A stretch of DNA of 64,000 bases from Falsiroseomonas sp051860665 (GTDB lineage: Bacteria > Pseudomonadota > Alphaproteobacteria > Acetobacterales > Acetobacteraceae), in the NCBI RefSeq assembly GCF_051860665.1, contig NZ_JBHYDM010000019.1:23366-87365 (forward strand), read 5' to 3'. The notes below the pieces were generated by a model. The model searched no databases. It was given only the letters and a program-made list of their open reading frames with translations, and was not told the origin of the DNA. Below, one piece after another: positions 1-7,858 of the stretch. Each line of letters begins with the position of its first letter. Positions within the stretch are counted from its first letter, which is position 1. The position numbers were made by a program, and so were the translations under genes.

Positions 1-2
1 TG

Positions 3-1205
3 ATGCGCGAGATGGCCGCGGGCCGCATGGGTCTGTTCACGAAAACCGGGCTGCACAGCTTCGTCGATCCGCGCCTGCAGGGCGGCCGGCAATCCGCTTC
101 CGCGAAGGAAGACCTGGTGGAGCTGGTGACCATCCGCGGCGAGGAGATGCTCTTCTACAAGCCCTATCACATCGACATCGCCTTCCTGCGCGGCACCACC
201 GCGGATGAGGACGGCAACGTGTCCATGGAGCAGGAGGCGGTGACGCTGGAGATGCTGTCGGAGGCGCAGGCCACCAAGCGCTGCGGCGGCGTCGTGGTGG
301 TGCAGGTCAAGCGCATGGCGCCGCGCGGCAGCCTGAATCCGAAGATGGTGAAGATCCCCGGCATCCTGGTGGACCTGGTGGTGGTGGAGCCGGAGCAGGA
401 ACAGACCTACCTCACCCCCCATTCCCCCGCCTATTCCGGCGAGGCGCGGATCCCGCTGGATGACATCCCCCGCCTCAGGCTGGATGCGCGCAAGATCGTG
501 GCGCGGCGCGGCGCGCTGGAATTGTTCCCGCGCGCCATCTGCAATCTCGGCTCCGGCATCTTCACGGGTCTCGCCAATGTGGCGGCGGAGGAAGGCTGCC
601 TGGATGCCATCTGCCTGACCAATGAACAGGGCAATATCGGCGGCGCACCGGCCAGCGGCGGGGATGCGGGCGCGGCCATGAACCCCGATGCCACGGTGGA
701 CCAGCCCTACCAGTTCGATTTCTACGATGGCGGCGGGCTCGACCTCGCCTTCCTGTCTTTCGCCGAATTTGATGCAGCGGGCAACGTCAATGTCTCCCGC
801 TTCGGCGGCAAGCTGATCGGGCCGGGCGGCTTCATCAACATCAGCCAGAATGCGCAGCGCGTGATCTTTGGTGGCACGCTGACCGCCGGCGGCAAGCCCA
901 AGGCGGTGCAGCAGGTGGAGCAGATCACCTTCTCCGGCGCCTTCGCCCGGCAGCGTGGCCAGCCGGTGCTCTATGTGACGGAGGCCGCCGTCTTCCGCCT
1001 CGGCGACCGCGGTCCTGAACTGATCGAGATCGCGCCGGGCCTGACGGTGGAGGAGCTGTGCGGGCGCATGGGCTTCCGGCCCGCCATCGCGCCCGATCTG
1101 CGGGAGATGGAGGCGCGGCTTTTCGCCGAGCCGCGCATCGGCCTCGCCGCCCACATCGCAGGACGCCCCGCCAAGGCGCAGTCGCCGCGGCTGGCCGGGC
1201 TGTGA
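3..1205 (+). CDS. Acyl-CoA:acetate/3-ketoacid CoA-transferase, 3' part
   Basis: This is the C-terminal 400 residues of a fused alpha-beta CoA-transferase of the propionate CoA-transferase/YdiF type, which moves CoA between an acyl-CoA and a free carboxylate. The family is normally about 520 residues, so the first ~120 are upstream of the window and the Met at position 3 is probably internal. The beta part carries TNEQGNIGG near residue 210; the Glu of this segment aligns with the catalytic glutamate that forms the glutamyl-CoA intermediate. The stop overlaps the GTG start of the next gene by four bases, so the two are translationally coupled. With the MaoC-like hydratase and TRAP transporter downstream it suggests uptake and CoA activation of a small carboxylic acid; the substrate is unknown. 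Confidence 0.88.
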   Translation: MREMAAGRMGLFTKTGLHSFVDPRLQGGRQSASAKEDLVELVTIRGEEMLFYKPYHIDIAFLRGTTADEDGNVSMEQEAVTLEMLSEAQATKRCGGVVVVQVKRMAPRGSLNPKMVKIPGILVDLVVVEPEQEQTYLTPHSPAYSGEARIPLDDIPRLRLDARKIVARRGALELFPRAICNLGSGIFTGLANVAAEEGCLDAICLTNEQGNIGGAPASGGDAGAAMNPDATVDQPYQFDFYDGGGLDLAFLSFAEFDAAGNVNVSRFGGKLIGPGGFINISQNAQRVIFGGTLTAGGKPKAVQQVEQITFSGAFARQRGQPVLYVTEAAVFRLGDRGPELIEIAPGLTVEELCGRMGFRPAIAPDLREMEARLFAEPRIGLAAHIAGRPAKAQSPRLAGL

Positions 1206-1639
1206 ACTTCGGGATCGAGGTCGGGGCCGAGGCGCAGTTCACCAAGCAGGTGACGGAGCGCGACCTGCTGCTGACGGCCGAGATCACCGGTGACCACGAC
1301 CCGCTGCATGTCGATGCCGCCTATGCCGCGCAGACGCCCTTTGGCCAGCGCATCGCGCATGGCGCGCTGGTTCTGGGGCTGCTCTCCGCCACGGCATCGG
1401 AGATCGCACATCGCGCCATCGCGGCCGGCTGCACGGGCGTGCCCGTCTCGCTGGGCTATGACGGCGTGCGCTTCCTCGCGCCCGTCTTCATCGGCGATCG
1501 GCTGCAGGCCCGCTATCGGGTGGCGGCGCTGGATCCCGCGAAGGGCCGCAGCGAGGCTGACTGCGAGGTGGTGAACCAGGCGGGCCGATGCTGCCTTGTG
1601 GCGCGCCATATCCTGAAATGGGTGCCTGCAAGCCGGTAA
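1202..1639 (+). CDS. MaoC-like (R)-enoyl-CoA hydratase family protein
   Basis: A 145-residue single hot-dog domain protein. ITGDHDPLHVD, about residues 28-38, matches the hydratase-2 motif in which Asp and His activate water for addition to an enoyl-CoA; the usual Asn before Pro is Asp here. The GTG start at 1202 is preferred because it overlaps the upstream stop by four bases and gives the normal length, while an upstream extension would run inside the CoA-transferase gene. It probably acts in the cytoplasm in the same acyl-CoA pathway as the CoA-transferase. Thioester dehydratase or mesaconyl-CoA hydratase-like activity are alternatives. Confidence 0.85.
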   Translation: MNFGIEVGAEAQFTKQVTERDLLLTAEITGDHDPLHVDAAYAAQTPFGQRIAHGALVLGLLSATASEIAHRAIAAGCTGVPVSLGYDGVRFLAPVFIGDRLQARYRVAALDPAKGRSEADCEVVNQAGRCCLVARHILKWVPASR

Positions 1640-1724
1640 CTGGGCGGTTTCCAAGCCCGGCAGGACCGGTCTAAGCTGCCCGTGTGAACCGGGCGAATGA
1701 CCCGGCAGCAAGGGGAGTTGGTCC

Positions 1725-2723
1725 ATGGAACGTCGCGCTCTGCTCGGCGGCATTGCCGCTGCAACCGGTCTGCTCGCCGCGCCGCATGTCGTGCGCGCGC
1801 AGGCGCCGATCACGCTGAACGGCGCCAGCCAGTTCAACGAGGAACACGTCTTCACCCGCGCCATGAAGCACTTCGCCGAGAAGGTCGTGGAGTACTACGG
1901 CCGTCCCGTGAACTTCGTCTGGCACCTGAACAGCTCGCTGGGGCTGGAGAAGCAGTATTTCGAATACATGTCCGCCGGCCGCGCCGTGGATTTCGGCATC
2001 GTCAGCCCGGCGCATATGTCCACCTTCAGCCGCGCCGCCCCCTTCATCGACGCGCCCTTCCTGTTCCGCGACCTGGCGCATTGGAACAAGGTGCTGGACG
2101 GGGACATGCTGAAGCCTGTCTCGGACGAGGTGGAGCGCCGCGCCCGCGTGGCGCTGATCGGCTATGCCGGCGGCGGCACGCGCAACATCTTCTCGAACCG
2201 CCCGGCCAGCAACATGGCGGAGCTGCGCGGTCTGCGCGTGCGCGTGCAGGGCGCGCCGATCTGGTCGCGCACCTTCCAGGCCATCGGCATGGCGCCGCAG
2301 GTCATCGCCTATAACGAGGTCTACAACGCCATCCAGAACAACGTCATCCAGGCCGGTGAGAACGAGGCCGCGGGTGTCGAGCAGATGCGCTTCTACGAGG
2401 TCGGGCCGAACCTGATCATGACGGAGCATGCCATCACGGTCCGCCCGCTCTGCTTCTCCGCTCAGACCATGCAGCGCCTGCCGCGTGAGCTGCAGGAGGC
2501 GGTGCGCCGCGCGGGCCGCGAGGCTGGCGTCTTCGGCCGCAATGCCGAAAGCGGCGAGGATGCGCAGAAGATCACGGCGCTGGAAGCCGCTGGCCGCCTG
2601 AAGAAGATCGCCTTCACCGAACGCGCGCAGATGAATGCCGCCGTGCTGCCGGTGATGGAGGCCTATGCCAAGGAGATCGATGCGGACCGCATCTTCGCCT
2701 CGATCAACGCGCTGACCTCCTGA
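1725..2723 (+). CDS. TRAP transporter substrate-binding protein (DctP family)
   Basis: A 332-residue periplasmic solute receptor of a tripartite ATP-independent transporter. The N-terminus has a twin-arginine-like ERRALLGG followed by a hydrophobic stretch ending near Ala25, so export by Tat or Sec is expected. YNEVYNAIQNNVIQAGENE near residues 196-214 is the characteristic DctP segment shaping the ligand site. DctP proteins usually bind carboxylates through an arginine. It heads a dctP-Q-M operon with its own two membrane subunits downstream, and the CoA-transferase and hydratase just upstream suggest an organic acid ligand. An AGGGGAG-type ribosome site precedes the ATG. Confidence 0.92.
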   Translation: MERRALLGGIAAATGLLAAPHVVRAQAPITLNGASQFNEEHVFTRAMKHFAEKVVEYYGRPVNFVWHLNSSLGLEKQYFEYMSAGRAVDFGIVSPAHMSTFSRAAPFIDAPFLFRDLAHWNKVLDGDMLKPVSDEVERRARVALIGYAGGGTRNIFSNRPASNMAELRGLRVRVQGAPIWSRTFQAIGMAPQVIAYNEVYNAIQNNVIQAGENEAAGVEQMRFYEVGPNLIMTEHAITVRPLCFSAQTMQRLPRELQEAVRRAGREAGVFGRNAESGEDAQKITALEAAGRLKKIAFTERAQMNAAVLPVMEAYAKEIDADRIFASINALTS

Positions 2724-2802
2724 CCCTCCCGGCGGGGCGCGCGGCTGCGCCCCGCCACCCCTCTCCCCGAATAAAGCCCATAGGCGAAGGATACCCACCC
2801 GC

Positions 2803-3318
2803 ATGCCGCCACAGGGCGCGCGCGGCCTGTTCCGCCGCATCAGCGCATTCTACGCCAGGCTGCTCGACGTCCTGCTGGTCGTCACCGTCATTGGCATCAT
2901 CCTGCCGGTCACCCTGCAGATCTTCGCGCGCTTCACCGATTTCCTGCCGCGCTACATCTGGACCGAGGAGCTGTCCCGCTTCCTGCTGGTCTGGATGATC
3001 ATGCTGGGCAGCATCCTCGGGGTGCGGGAGGGGACGCATTTCAACGTCGATCTCTTCTACAACCTGCACGGCCGCAGGAAGGCGGCGCTGGATATCCTCT
3101 CCTCGCTCTTCGTGCTCGGCTTCGCCTATGTCTTCATCGTCTATGGCTGGGAATTCACCGATACCGCCTGGTACCGGATCAGCGAACTGGCCGAACTGCC
3201 GCTCTGGACCATCCACATCGCCTGGCCCATCGCCGGCGTCAGCTGGCTGATCTTCGCCGGCGAGCGAATCTGGGACGACCTGCAGGTCCTGCGGCATGGC
3301 GAAGGGGCGACTTCCTGA
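2803..3318 (+). CDS. TRAP transporter small permease (DctQ family)
   Basis: A 171-residue membrane protein with four predicted hydrophobic helices, the size and pattern of DctQ. LLVWMIMLGSILGVREGTHF in the middle is the typical segment, with Arg-Glu after the second helix. DctQ pairs with DctM to form the sodium-coupled membrane unit. The stop codon shares its last base with the ATG of dctM. Confidence 0.9.
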   Translation: MPPQGARGLFRRISAFYARLLDVLLVVTVIGIILPVTLQIFARFTDFLPRYIWTEELSRFLLVWMIMLGSILGVREGTHFNVDLFYNLHGRRKAALDILSSLFVLGFAYVFIVYGWEFTDTAWYRISELAELPLWTIHIAWPIAGVSWLIFAGERIWDDLQVLRHGEGATS

Positions 3319-4637
3319 TGGGCGGCAATGTCCTGGCCACCGGCGATGCCGCCTGGATCATGTTCGGCATCTTCTTCGCCCTGCTGGCGCTGCGCGTGCC
3401 CGTGGCCGTCGCGCTCGGCCTCGCCTGCCTGCCCTCCTTCATCATCGAGGACCGCCTCTGGCCGATGATCCTGGTGCAGGAGACCTTCAACTCCTACAAC
3501 TCCTTCATCCTGCTGGCCGTGCCCTTCTTCCTGCTGGCCGCCAATCTGATGACCGCGGGCGGCATCACGGACCGGCTGGTGACGCTGTCGCGCTCCATGG
3601 TCGGGCACCTGCCGGGTGGCCTCGCGCAGATCAACGTCGTGCTCTCCGTCTTCTTCGCCGGCATCTCCGGCAGCTCCACCGCGGATGCCGCCAGCCAGGG
3701 CAAGATCTTCATCGAGGCGCAGATCAAGGAAGGCTATTCGCCCAGCTTCTCCGTCGCCATCACGGCCGTCTCGGCGGTACTGGCGGTGGTCATCCCGCCC
3801 TCGATCCTGATGATCGTCTGGGGTGGCGTGCTGACCACCTCGATCGGCGCGCTGTTCCTGGCGGGCATCCTGCCCGGCCTGCTGCTGGCGCTGGCGCAGA
3901 TGGGCACCGTGCATGCCTATTCGAAGGCACGCAACTACCCGACCTATCCGCGCGAGACCTGGGGCCAGCTCGGCTATGCGCTGGTCGTCGCCATCCCGGC
4001 GCTGATGACGCCCTTCATCATCATCGGCGGCAAGATCTTCGGCTGGTTCACGCCGACGGAGGCCGCCTGCGTCGCCGTGCTCTACGCGCTGGTGCTGTCG
4101 GTCATCGTCTACCGTCAGCTCGACATGAAAGGCCTGTTCCGGGCCTTCAGCGAGACGGGGCGCTTCGCCGCCATCACCCTGTTCTGCGTCGGCACGGCGA
4201 GCGCCTTCGGCTGGCTGATGGCCTTCTACCAGATCCCGCAGGCGGTGCTGTCCGGCGTCTCGGCCTGGGAGATGGGGCCGATCGCGGCCGGCTTCTTCAT
4301 CGCCGGTGTCTTCCTGGTGGTGGGCTGCTTCCTGGATGCGATCCCGGCCATCATCATCGTCGGCACCATCCTGCAGCCGGTGGCGGCGGCGGCGGGGCTG
4401 CATCCCGTCCACTTCGCCATGATCAGCATCGTCTCCCTCGCCTTCGGCCTGGTGACGCCGCCCTATGGGCTGTGCCTGCTGATCTGCTGCTCCATCGCCA
4501 ACCTCCGGCTGGTGGATGTGCTGAAGGACGTGGTGCTGATGCTGCTGCCGATGCTGGCGGTGCTGGTGCTGCTGATCCTCTGGCCGGACATGGCGCTGCT
4601 GATCCCGCGCCTGCTCGAGCCCGGCTTCATGGAGTAG
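3318..4637 (+). CDS. TRAP transporter large permease (DctM family)
   Basis: A 439-residue polytopic protein with about twelve hydrophobic segments, the normal DctM size. FFAGISGSSTADAASQG near residues 112-128 is the conserved DctM motif of the first scaffold/transport region, and FGLVTPPYGLCLL near residue 377 is the matching C-terminal one. It carries the transport path and uses the sodium gradient. Start overlaps the dctQ stop by one base. All three TRAP parts are present and look intact. Confidence 0.93.
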   Translation: MGGNVLATGDAAWIMFGIFFALLALRVPVAVALGLACLPSFIIEDRLWPMILVQETFNSYNSFILLAVPFFLLAANLMTAGGITDRLVTLSRSMVGHLPGGLAQINVVLSVFFAGISGSSTADAASQGKIFIEAQIKEGYSPSFSVAITAVSAVLAVVIPPSILMIVWGGVLTTSIGALFLAGILPGLLLALAQMGTVHAYSKARNYPTYPRETWGQLGYALVVAIPALMTPFIIIGGKIFGWFTPTEAACVAVLYALVLSVIVYRQLDMKGLFRAFSETGRFAAITLFCVGTASAFGWLMAFYQIPQAVLSGVSAWEMGPIAAGFFIAGVFLVVGCFLDAIPAIIIVGTILQPVAAAAGLHPVHFAMISIVSLAFGLVTPPYGLCLLICCSIANLRLVDVLKDVVLMLLPMLAVLVLLILWPDMALLIPRLLEPGFME

Positions 4638-4685
4638 CGGCGGCGGAAGGTTGCGGAACAGGGGGCGCGGGGGCAAGTAGCGGGA

Positions 4686-6455
4686 GTGACCACGCCCCCC
4701 TCCCCCCGCCCTGCCGCGCCTGTGGCCTCCCTCGGCCTGCTACTGCCGCAATTGCGGCCCTATCTGGGGCGGGCCCTGGCCGCGGGCTTCGCGCTGGTGG
4801 CCGCCGCGGGGCTCACCCTCGCCCTGGGCCAGGGGCTGCGGCACCTGATCGACGAGGGCTTTGTCGGCGGTGCGGCCGCCTTGAACAATGCGGCGATCTT
4901 CATGGGCAGCGTCGTCGCGCTGCTCGCGATCGCGACCTCCGCCCGCTACTACCTGGTCTCCTGGCTCGGCGAACGGGTGGCGGCGGATCTGCGGCGGCGG
5001 GTCTTCGACCATGTGCTGACGCTCTCGCCCAGCTACTTCGAAACCGCCCGCACCGGCGACATCCTCTCCCGCATGACGGCGGATGTGGGGCTGCTGCAAT
5101 CGCTCATCGGCTCCGCCATCTCCATGGGGCTGCGCAATGCGCTGACCGGGCTCGGCGCGCTGGCCATGCTGCTGGCCACCAGCGCCAAGCTGGCCGGCAT
5201 CGTGCTGGCCGTGCTGCCGCTGGTGATCGTGCCGCTGGTGGTCTTCGGCCGCCGCGAACGCCGCCTGTCCAAGGTGGCGCAGGAACGCGTGGCGGACCTG
5301 GCGGCGACGGCGGAGGAGGCGCTGAACGGCCTGCGCATCGTGCAGGCCTTCACGCATGAGCCGGAGGATCGCCGGCGCTTCTCGCGGGAGGTGGAGGGCA
5401 GCGTCGCCGCCGCGCTCCGTCGCATCGCCTCGCGCGGCTTCCTGATCCTGGCGGTGATCCTGCTGGGCTTCGGCGCCATCACCTTCAGCCTCTGGGTCGG
5501 TGGGCATGATGTGGTGGCGGGGCGGATGACGGGGGGCGAGCTGACCGCCTTCGTCTTCTACGCCGTGCTGCTCGCCTCCTCCGGCGCCTCGATGAGCGAG
5601 TTGTGGGGGGAGATCCAGCGCGCCGGCGGGGCGGCGGACCGGCTGCAGGACCTGCTCGACGCGCAATCGGCCATCACCGTGCCGGCCGTGCCGGCGCATC
5701 TGCCGCAGCCGGCGCAGGGCCGGGTGGAATTCCGGGAGGTGCGCTTCGCCTATCCGACGCGGCCGGGCCAGGCGGCGCTGGATGACTTCTCGCTGGAGGT
5801 GGCGCCGGGGGAGACGGTGGCGCTGGTCGGCCCTTCCGGCGCCGGCAAGACCACGGTGTTCCAGCTGCTGCTGCGCTTCTACGACCCCCAGGCCGGCCGC
5901 GTGCTGGTGGATGGGGTGGATGCGGCGAAGCTGGCCCCGGCGGAGCTGCGCGGCAGGCTCGGCCTGGTGCCGCAGGACCCGGCCATCTTCTCCACCAGCG
6001 TGGCGGAGAATATCCGCTACGGCCGGCTGGATGCGACGGATGCGGAGGTGGAGGCGGCGGCCGTCGCGGCGGCGGCGGATGACTTCATCCGCAAGCTGCC
6101 GCAGGGCTATGCCACGCATCTCGGCGCGCGCGGCGTGACGCTGTCCGGCGGCCAGCGGCAGCGCATCGCCATCGCGCGGGCCATCCTGCGCGACCCGCCC
6201 ATCCTGCTGCTGGACGAGGCGACCAGCGCGCTGGATGCCGAGTCGGAGCAATCCGTGCAGCGGGCGCTGGAGGCCCTGTCCCAGGGACGCACCACGCTGG
6301 TGGTGGCGCATCGCCTGGCCACCGTGCGCAAGGCGGACCGGATCGTGGTGATGGAGGGCGGGCGCATCGTCGCCATGGGCACGCATGACGCGCTGGTGCG
6401 GGAGGGCGGGCTCTATGCCCGCCTCGCCGCCCTGCAGTTCTCCGAGGCCGGCTGA
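4686..6455 (+). CDS. ABC exporter, fused membrane and ATPase domains (MsbA-like)
   Basis: A 589-residue half-transporter: six-helix membrane domain at about 20-320 and nucleotide-binding domain at about 340-585. Walker A is GPSGAGKTT near 381, the signature LSGGQRQR near 484, Walker B ILLLDEATSALD near 506, and the H-loop VVAHRLAT follows. All catalytic residues are present, so it should work as a homodimeric exporter. It belongs to the lipid/multidrug ABCB group of alphaproteobacteria; the cargo cannot be told from sequence. The start is the GTG at 4686. It lies 48 bases after dctM, but no functional tie to the TRAP system is evident. Confidence 0.88.
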   Translation: MTTPPSPRPAAPVASLGLLLPQLRPYLGRALAAGFALVAAAGLTLALGQGLRHLIDEGFVGGAAALNNAAIFMGSVVALLAIATSARYYLVSWLGERVAADLRRRVFDHVLTLSPSYFETARTGDILSRMTADVGLLQSLIGSAISMGLRNALTGLGALAMLLATSAKLAGIVLAVLPLVIVPLVVFGRRERRLSKVAQERVADLAATAEEALNGLRIVQAFTHEPEDRRRFSREVEGSVAAALRRIASRGFLILAVILLGFGAITFSLWVGGHDVVAGRMTGGELTAFVFYAVLLASSGASMSELWGEIQRAGGAADRLQDLLDAQSAITVPAVPAHLPQPAQGRVEFREVRFAYPTRPGQAALDDFSLEVAPGETVALVGPSGAGKTTVFQLLLRFYDPQAGRVLVDGVDAAKLAPAELRGRLGLVPQDPAIFSTSVAENIRYGRLDATDAEVEAAAVAAAADDFIRKLPQGYATHLGARGVTLSGGQRQRIAIARAILRDPPILLLDEATSALDAESEQSVQRALEALSQGRTTLVVAHRLATVRKADRIVVMEGGRIVAMGTHDALVREGGLYARLAALQFSEAG

Positions 6456-6526
6456 GACATTTTCAAGCCTTGCGGCTGCACAGGGCGACTCGGAAAATGC
6501 CTTGGAAAATGGAGCTGGAGCCATTC

Positions 6527-6540
6527 CACCGCTTACGGTG
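6527..6540. terminator. Possible bidirectional terminator hairpin
   Basis: A perfect 5-bp stem CACCG/CGGTG with a CTTA loop lies between the convergent ABC exporter and YidB-like genes. No T-run follows, so this is only suggestive. Confidence 0.25.
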
Positions 6541-6554
6541 AAACGGCTTCAGCC

Positions 6555-7025
6555 TCAGGCCCGGCGCGGCGCTTCCTCATCGGGCAGGCAGCCGCCGGCG
6601 GTGCAGTCATCCACCGCCTTCGGCAGGTCCCGCGCCAGGCGCGCCAGCAGTTCCTGGCGCGAGAGGCCGGTGTGGCGGGTCAGCTCGTCGAGCGTCTCCG
6701 GCCCGATGGCGCGCTCCATTCGGTCCGGCGCCATGTCGCGGTTCGGACCCTGGCGCACCCAGGAATCCGCCGTCTCGCCCTCGCCGGAGGCGCGGAAGCG
6801 GTCCACCAGCTCCCGCAACCCGCCGCTGAGCCCGCCGCCGGCGGCCCCGCCGCCGAGCAGGCCGCCCAGCATGCCGCCCAGGCCGCCGCCCTGGGGTGCC
6901 GCGCCGGCAGGCTGCAACCCGCCGCGGCCGCCATTCAGCAGTTCGGCCAGCTTGTCGCGGTTCTGGTAGCCGGCAATGGCCAGCACGCCCAGCAGCGCCG
7001 TCATGGAAGGAAAGCCGCGGCTCAT
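6555..7025 (-). CDS. YidB family (DUF937-like) protein
   Basis: A 156-residue protein with a short hydrophobic start, a Gly/Ala-rich low-complexity linker (about 33-65, many GG pairs) and a C-terminal helical region (about 65-140) containing GETADSWVRQGPNRDMAP and GLSRQELLARLARDLPKAVD, characteristic of YidB/DUF937 proteins. The biochemical role of the family is not established. It converges with the ABC exporter and lies 53 bases upstream of the GntR stop on the same strand order, probably as an independent gene. Confidence 0.8.
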   Translation of the reverse strand: MSRGFPSMTALLGVLAIAGYQNRDKLAELLNGGRGGLQPAGAAPQGGGLGGMLGGLLGGGAAGGGLSGGLRELVDRFRASGEGETADSWVRQGPNRDMAPDRMERAIGPETLDELTRHTGLSRQELLARLARDLPKAVDDCTAGGCLPDEEAPRRA

Positions 7026-7078
7026 GGATCTTCTCCGGTTGTTGCGGGGAAAACCCCGCCGCGACGCGGGAGTTCCGG

Positions 7079-7759
7079 TCAGTCCGCGCCCGGCGCTGCA
7101 AAGGGCACGCCCACCGTGCGCACCAGCCAGGCCAGCCGGTGCCGCTGCGCCGCCTGGGCATGGGCGCGGCTGGCGGCTTCCGCCGCATCGCCATCCCGCG
7201 CCCGCAGCGCGGCGAGGATCGCCCGGTGCTCCGCATGCGCCTGCTCGGCGCGGCCGGCGACGGTCAGCAGGCTGGGCAGCAGCGCCATGGTGGCGGAGAT
7301 CTGCTCCAGGCTGCGCAGCAGGTAGCGGTTATGCGCGGCGAGATACAGCAGCCCGTGCAGGCGCTGGTTGGTCTCGGCGAGCGCCCGGGCGTCCTGGAAC
7401 AAGGCGGGCTCCCCGGCCACCAGCTCGGCCATGGCGCCGATCTCGGTCGGGCTGGCGTGCTGGGCAGCGAGCCGCGCGGCCGCGCCCTCCAGCACCTCCC
7501 GCATCACATAGAGCTCGACCACCTGCTGGTGGTCCGGGCGGGTCACGGTGAGGCCGCGGCGGGGCTCGTGGGTCAGCAGCCCTTCCGATTCCAGCCGGGC
7601 GATGGCCTGTCGGACCGGGGTGCGGGAGACGCCGAAGCGGGCGGCGAGGTCGGTCTCGGTCAGCCGCAGTCCGGGCGCCAGCGCGCCCTCGCGGATCGCG
7701 GCGCGGATGCGGCCATAGGCCTCCTGGCCGAGGTCGCGGGAGGGGGGCGGCAGGTCCAT
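7079..7759 (-). CDS. GntR family transcriptional regulator, FCD domain
   Basis: A 226-residue regulator. Residues about 8-75 form a GntR winged helix with TETDLAARFGVSRTPVRQAI as the recognition region; residues about 85-215 form the all-helical FCD ligand domain, whose His and Asp/Asn residues usually bind a metal and a carboxylate effector. It is transcribed divergently from tcuAB and the 99-bp gap contains phased direct repeats, so it is the likely local regulator of tricarballylate use. In Salmonella that role belongs to the LysR-type TcuR, so this would be a regulator swap. Effector and sign of control are inferred, not seen. Confidence 0.88.
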   Translation of the reverse strand: MDLPPPSRDLGQEAYGRIRAAIREGALAPGLRLTETDLAARFGVSRTPVRQAIARLESEGLLTHEPRRGLTVTRPDHQQVVELYVMREVLEGAAARLAAQHASPTEIGAMAELVAGEPALFQDARALAETNQRLHGLLYLAAHNRYLLRSLEQISATMALLPSLLTVAGRAEQAHAEHRAILAALRARDGDAAEAASRAHAQAAQRHRLAWLVRTVGVPFAAPGAD

Positions 7760-7804
7760 GATTCCGGGTGTAGCGCAGCCGGCCGGCGCGATGGAACTGC
7801 CATC

Positions 7805-7831
7805 TGGACATCAGTGGATACGAATGGATAC
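7805..7831. promoter_or_regulatory. Triple direct repeat, candidate GntR operator for tcuAB
   Basis: TGGACAT at 7805, TGGATAC at 7815 and TGGATAC at 7825 are spaced exactly ten bases apart, one helical turn, in the gap between the GntR gene and tcuA. Direct repeats on one DNA face fit a regulator site or overlapping half-sites. Classic FCD regulators bind short palindromes, so the assignment is tentative. Confidence 0.4.
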
Positions 7832-7846
7832 AAGGACGCGCTGCCC

Positions 7847-7852
7847 GAGGAG
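7847..7852 (+). promoter_or_regulatory. Ribosome binding site fixing the tcuA start
   Basis: GAGGAG ends six bases before the GTG at 7859. This selects that GTG although the reading frame stays open far upstream. Confidence 0.6.
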
Positions 7853-7858
7853 ACCCGC

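Noticed and set aside
6896..7858. Long N-terminal extension of TcuA in the same frame
   Set aside because: It would run opposite the YidB-like and GntR genes; TcuA has its family length from GTG 7859 with a good ribosome site.
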